Source: Mesorhizobium sp. M2E.F.Ca.ET.219.01.1.1 (GTDB taxonomy: Bacteria; Pseudomonadota; Alphaproteobacteria; Rhizobiales; Rhizobiaceae). Taken from it: a stretch of 64,000 bases of DNA. This document shows positions 61,565 to 64,000 of the stretch, in pieces. Both the position numbers and the translations under genes were made by a program. Each line of letters opens with the position of its first letter. Position 1 is the first letter of the stretch. The stretch covers positions 787,630 through 851,629 of the forward strand of contig NZ_SADT02000001.1 in the NCBI RefSeq assembly GCF_004016445.2, written 5' to 3'. Under the pieces are notes generated by a model. That model did not search any database. It saw only the letters and a program-made list of their open reading frames with translations, and was not told the origin of the DNA.

Positions 61565-61752
61565 CCAAACAGCCAGCAGGCACTGCGCGCCATTTTGATC
61601 GCCAGGAACGGCGCCATCGCCCGCGCTATACGCCCGGCCTGACCGTCTCTCCGCTTACCTCGACGCGATAAAATCTCACGCTTCTCTCCGGCAGCCCAGG
61701 AGGCGCCGTTCACGGCTTCGTGTTGGCTGTTTCCAACCCCGCGCCGCATGGT

Positions 61753-61794
61753 GACTTGCATTATGCAATCAACTCGACTATGTGGGACTTGCAT
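61753..61794. promoter_or_regulatory. HxlR operator candidates upstream of the efflux operon
   Basis: TTGCATTATGCAA at 61756-61768 is a perfect inverted repeat around one T. GACTTGCAT occurs at 61753-61761 and again, same direction, at 61786-61794, exactly 33 bp (about three turns) apart. The second copy is 21 bp before the HxlR gene start, so autoregulation of the regulator-efflux operon is likely. Confidence 0.6.
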
Positions 61795-61814
61795 ATTGAA
61801 AGTGAGTCACGAAG

Positions 61815-62354
61815 ATGGTCGCCAAGACAAGCTTCGAAACGCGCCCATGTCCCATCGCGCGCAGCCTCGACGAGGTTGGCGAGTGGTGGAGCATCCTGTT
61901 GCTGCGCGACGCTTTCCAGGGCCTGACGCGCTTCGACCAGTTCCAGAAGAGCCTGGATATCGCGCCCAACATCCTGACGCGGCGGCTGAACAGCCTGGTC
62001 GAGCGCGGGCTGTTCGAGAAGCGCGCCTACTGCGAGCGGCCGCTTCGCCATGAGTATGTGCTGACCGCCAAGGCTCGCGATTTCCGCCCGGTGCTGCTTA
62101 CGCTGTTGGCCTGGGGCAACCGGCATCTGGCGCCCGAAGGCCCGAGCCTCGTTGTGGTGGACACGGCTGACGGGCGCTGGGCCGATCCCGTCCTGGTCGA
62201 CAAGGAGACTGGCAGGGAGCTCGACAGCGGTGGCTTCACCCTGGCCACCGGACCGAGGGCCAGCGATCGCATGCGGCAACGCTATCGTTTCAGCAGCGAA
62301 GGCTCAGGCCTGCCGCTGGTCGAGAATGGTGGCCAAGAGGCGCGAAGCAGATGA
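61815..62354 (+). CDS. HxlR-family regulator of the efflux operon
   Basis: A 179-residue protein (MVAKTSFETRPCPIARSLDE) with the HxlR winged helix: conserved N-terminal Cys12, RFDQFQKSLDIAPNILTRRL as recognition block and RPLRHEYVLTAKARDFRPVL as wing. An extra ~75 residues follow the family domain and end with PLVENGGQEARSR. It overlaps the emrA-like gene by 4 bases, so it is the first gene of a self-regulated efflux operon. Confidence 0.92.
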   Translation: MVAKTSFETRPCPIARSLDEVGEWWSILLLRDAFQGLTRFDQFQKSLDIAPNILTRRLNSLVERGLFEKRAYCERPLRHEYVLTAKARDFRPVLLTLLAWGNRHLAPEGPSLVVVDTADGRWADPVLVDKETGRELDSGGFTLATGPRASDRMRQRYRFSSEGSGLPLVENGGQEARSR

Positions 62355-63445
62355 ACAAGACTCTTTCCCCGGCCGAGTTGCAGGCCGCGGTCGTCGATAT
62401 CCCGAAGCCGGCCAGGAAGCGGCGCAAGCCACTGCTGCTCGGCGCTGCGCTGATCGCGATCGCTGCCGCCGGTTGGTATGGCTTCGAGTGGTGGCAGGCC
62501 AACCGCTTCATGGTGACGACCGACGATGCCTATGTCGGCGGCAATGTCACGCCGCTTGCGCCGCGCGTCGCCGGTCATATCGACCAGGTGCTCGTCGAGG
62601 ACAACCAGCATGTCAGCGCCGGCCAGCCGATCATCCGCATCGACGACAGGCCGTTCAAGGCGGCGCTGGAACGCGCGCAGGCATCGGTTGAGCAGAAGCA
62701 GTCGGCGCTCGACAATCTGCGTGCCCAGATCTCGCTGCAGAACTCGCTGATCGAGCAGGCCAGCGCCGATCTCGAGGCCAAGAGCGCCGCTGCGGCGTTC
62801 ACCGCGCAGGACGCCAAGCGCTACGCGGTTCTTGCCAGCGCCAGGACCGGCTCGCAGCAGGATGCCCAGAAAAGCGCTGCGGCCGACGGCCAGGCGCAGG
62901 CATCCGTCGCCGCCGCGCGGGCGGCGCTTGCGGCGTCGAGACAACAGCTCGACGTCCTCAACACCCAGATTTCGGAAGCGACCGCGGAAGTCGCGGCCGC
63001 CAAGGCGGATCTCGACACCGCGCAACTCGACCTCGGCTTCACGGAAATCCGCTCGCCGATCGACGGCGTCGTCGGCAACAGGCTGGCGCAGGTCGGCACC
63101 TATGTCTCACCGGGCAGCTACCTCTTGACCATCGTTCCTGCCTCGGGCCTGTGGGTCGACGCCAATTTCAAGGAAGACCAGTTGCGCGCGATGGCCGACG
63201 GACAGGCCGCGACGGTCTATGCCGATATCGCTCCCGACCAGCCGCTCAAGGGCCATGTCACCAGCCTGGGGCCGGCCACGGGAGCGATTTTCAGCGTCAT
63301 CCCGCCGCAGAACGCGACCGGCAATTTTACCAAGATCGTGCAGCGTGTGCCGGTGAGGATCGCGATCGACGCCGACCAGGCGAGCAAGGTCGCGCTGCGG
63401 CCCGGCCTGTCCACTGTCGTCACCGTCGATACCGGGTCGCATTGA
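62351..63445 (+). CDS. HlyD/EmrA-type membrane-fusion protein
   Basis: A 364-residue membrane-fusion protein (MNKTLSPAELQAAVVDIPKP) with one N-terminal helix (KPLLLGAALIAIAAAGWYGF), the biotinyl-lipoyl-like part DDAYVGGNVTPLAPRVAGHI, a long coiled-coil hairpin (AQASVEQKQSALDNLRAQIS and later ARAALAASRQQLDVLNTQIS), and EIRSPIDGVVGNRLAQVGTY. It links an inner-membrane MFS pump to the outer membrane. The following emrB-like gene starts 8 bp later. Confidence 0.94.
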   Translation: MNKTLSPAELQAAVVDIPKPARKRRKPLLLGAALIAIAAAGWYGFEWWQANRFMVTTDDAYVGGNVTPLAPRVAGHIDQVLVEDNQHVSAGQPIIRIDDRPFKAALERAQASVEQKQSALDNLRAQISLQNSLIEQASADLEAKSAAAAFTAQDAKRYAVLASARTGSQQDAQKSAAADGQAQASVAAARAALAASRQQLDVLNTQISEATAEVAAAKADLDTAQLDLGFTEIRSPIDGVVGNRLAQVGTYVSPGSYLLTIVPASGLWVDANFKEDQLRAMADGQAATVYADIAPDQPLKGHVTSLGPATGAIFSVIPPQNATGNFTKIVQRVPVRIAIDADQASKVALRPGLSTVVTVDTGSH

Positions 63446-63452
63446 GGGCGCC

Positions 63453-64000
63453 ATGTCAGCGCCGGCCGCCCCGCAATCTTTCCTCGCCAGCATCCTGCCG
63501 TTCATGGTGATGTGCGTGGGGATGTTCATCGCGCTGCTCGATATCCAGATCGTCGCCTCCTCGCTGCAGGATATCGGCGGCGGCCTGTCGGCCGCGCAGG
63601 ACCAGATCGGCTGGGTCCAGACCTCCTACCTGGTGGCGGAAATCATCGTCATCCCGCTGTCGGGCTGGCTGACACGCGTCTTCTCGACGAGGTGGCTCTT
63701 CACCATCTCGGCGGCCGGCTTCACTTTGGCCAGCATGCTGTGCGGCTTCGCCTGGAACATCGAGAGCATGATCGTGTTCCGCGCGCTGCAGGGGCTGCTC
63801 GGTGCGTCGATGATCCCGACGGTATTCACCTCGTCCTTCCATTATTTCCAGGGCCCGAGGCGCGTCTATGCCGCCGCCGTCGTCGGCAGCATCGCCTCGA
63901 TCGCGCCGACGTTGGGGCCCGTCATCGGCGGCTGGATCACCGACACGTTGAACTGGCACTGGCTGTTCTACGTCAATGTCATCCCCGGGGTGGTCATCAC
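63453..64000 (+). CDS. DHA2-type MFS drug exporter (EmrB-like), 5' part
   Basis: From ATG 63453 (MSAPAAPQSFLASILPFMVM) the frame is open to the window edge (182 codons). TM1 contains the MFS motif D1-like FIALLDIQIVASSLQDIGGG and the loop A motif region GWLTRVFSTRWLFTIS, followed by RALQGLLGASMIPTVF (motif B) and GPVIGGWITDTLNWHWLFYV (motif C). With the preceding HxlR and EmrA genes it forms a self-regulated tripartite efflux set. The C-terminal half lies outside the window. Confidence 0.93.
   Translation, partial: MSAPAAPQSFLASILPFMVMCVGMFIALLDIQIVASSLQDIGGGLSAAQDQIGWVQTSYLVAEIIVIPLSGWLTRVFSTRWLFTISAAGFTLASMLCGFAWNIESMIVFRALQGLLGASMIPTVFTSSFHYFQGPRRVYAAAVVGSIASIAPTLGPVIGGWITDTLNWHWLFYVNVIPGVVI

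Noticed and set aside
1..64000. CRISPR, prophage, insertion sequence or anti-phage defence locus
   Set aside because: I looked for spaced repeats, transposase or integrase motifs, nucleases and reverse transcriptases and found none. The tandem arrays and palindromes here do not have CRISPR spacing or transposase genes.

Overview
The window looks like a stretch of chromosome from a Mesorhizobium-type alphaproteobacterium (Rhizobiales). Base composition is GC-rich with strong third-position GC. The Rieske / cytochrome b / cytochrome c1 operon has the alphaproteobacterial layout. BA14K, YbjN, UbiK, single-domain cold-shock genes with long leaders and HxlR/MarR/OhrR regulators are typical of the group, and the intergenic spaces carry palindromic mosaic repeats like those of rhizobia. 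Organism assignment is inference from gene content; no rRNA or tRNA gene was seen.

Layout. 1-7.4 kb: 5' part of trmL (minus), a small unknown gene and three tandem half-size ABC exporters. 7.4-11.7 kb: cupin gene, petABC (cytochrome bc1) and a PAP2 acid phosphatase. 11.9-17.3 kb: apt, a 7-bp tandem repeat, two MaoC-like hydratase genes, corA, ychF, pth and rplY. 17.6-24.5 kb: glutathione S-transferase, an OhrR-type regulator divergent from a haloperoxidase-like hydrolase, an Fsr-like MFS exporter with a divergent AraC regulator, a DHFR/RibD-like protein, prs and a lipoprotein. 24.5-28.8 kb: the tightly packed minus-strand cluster lgt-midA-pgeF-M24 and an antitoxin-tail-like small gene. 29-41 kb: ubiK, ybjN, csaA, a GT4 glycosyltransferase, a MarR / response regulator / histidine kinase set divergent from ilvE, a metallo-hydrolase, BA14K, two cold-shock genes, a Kazal-like lipoprotein and a TPR-sulfotransferase. 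41-54 kb: small cytoplasmic proteins, an ABC-F ATPase, an extended uvrB, several unknown secreted or membrane proteins and a long gene-free stretch with RNA-like structure. 54-64 kb: lipid kinase, a translationally coupled catabolic operon (GMC oxidoreductase, mandelate-racemase-like enzyme, 3-hydroxyisobutyrate-dehydrogenase-like enzyme), a thioesterase, an HxlR/NADPH-FMN reductase pair, an avidin-like protein, and an HxlR-EmrA-EmrB efflux operon that runs off the end.

Functional themes are respiration (bc1), housekeeping translation and nucleotide functions (apt, prs, pth, rplY, ychF, trmL), envelope biogenesis (lgt, exporters, lipoproteins), and several compact regulator-plus-target stress modules (OhrR, HxlR x2, MarR, AraC) with visible operator-like repeats.

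No phage, IS element, CRISPR array or dedicated defence locus was found. The most unusual signals are: a 21-unit heptanucleotide array answered by an inverted heptad track after the convergent gene; at least three families of intergenic palindromes, one with four copies at different stages of decay; an avidin-fold protein that keeps only part of the biotin pocket; a UvrB with a four-fold short-motif repeat in its tail; and a gene-free ~800 bp region with ordered hairpins.
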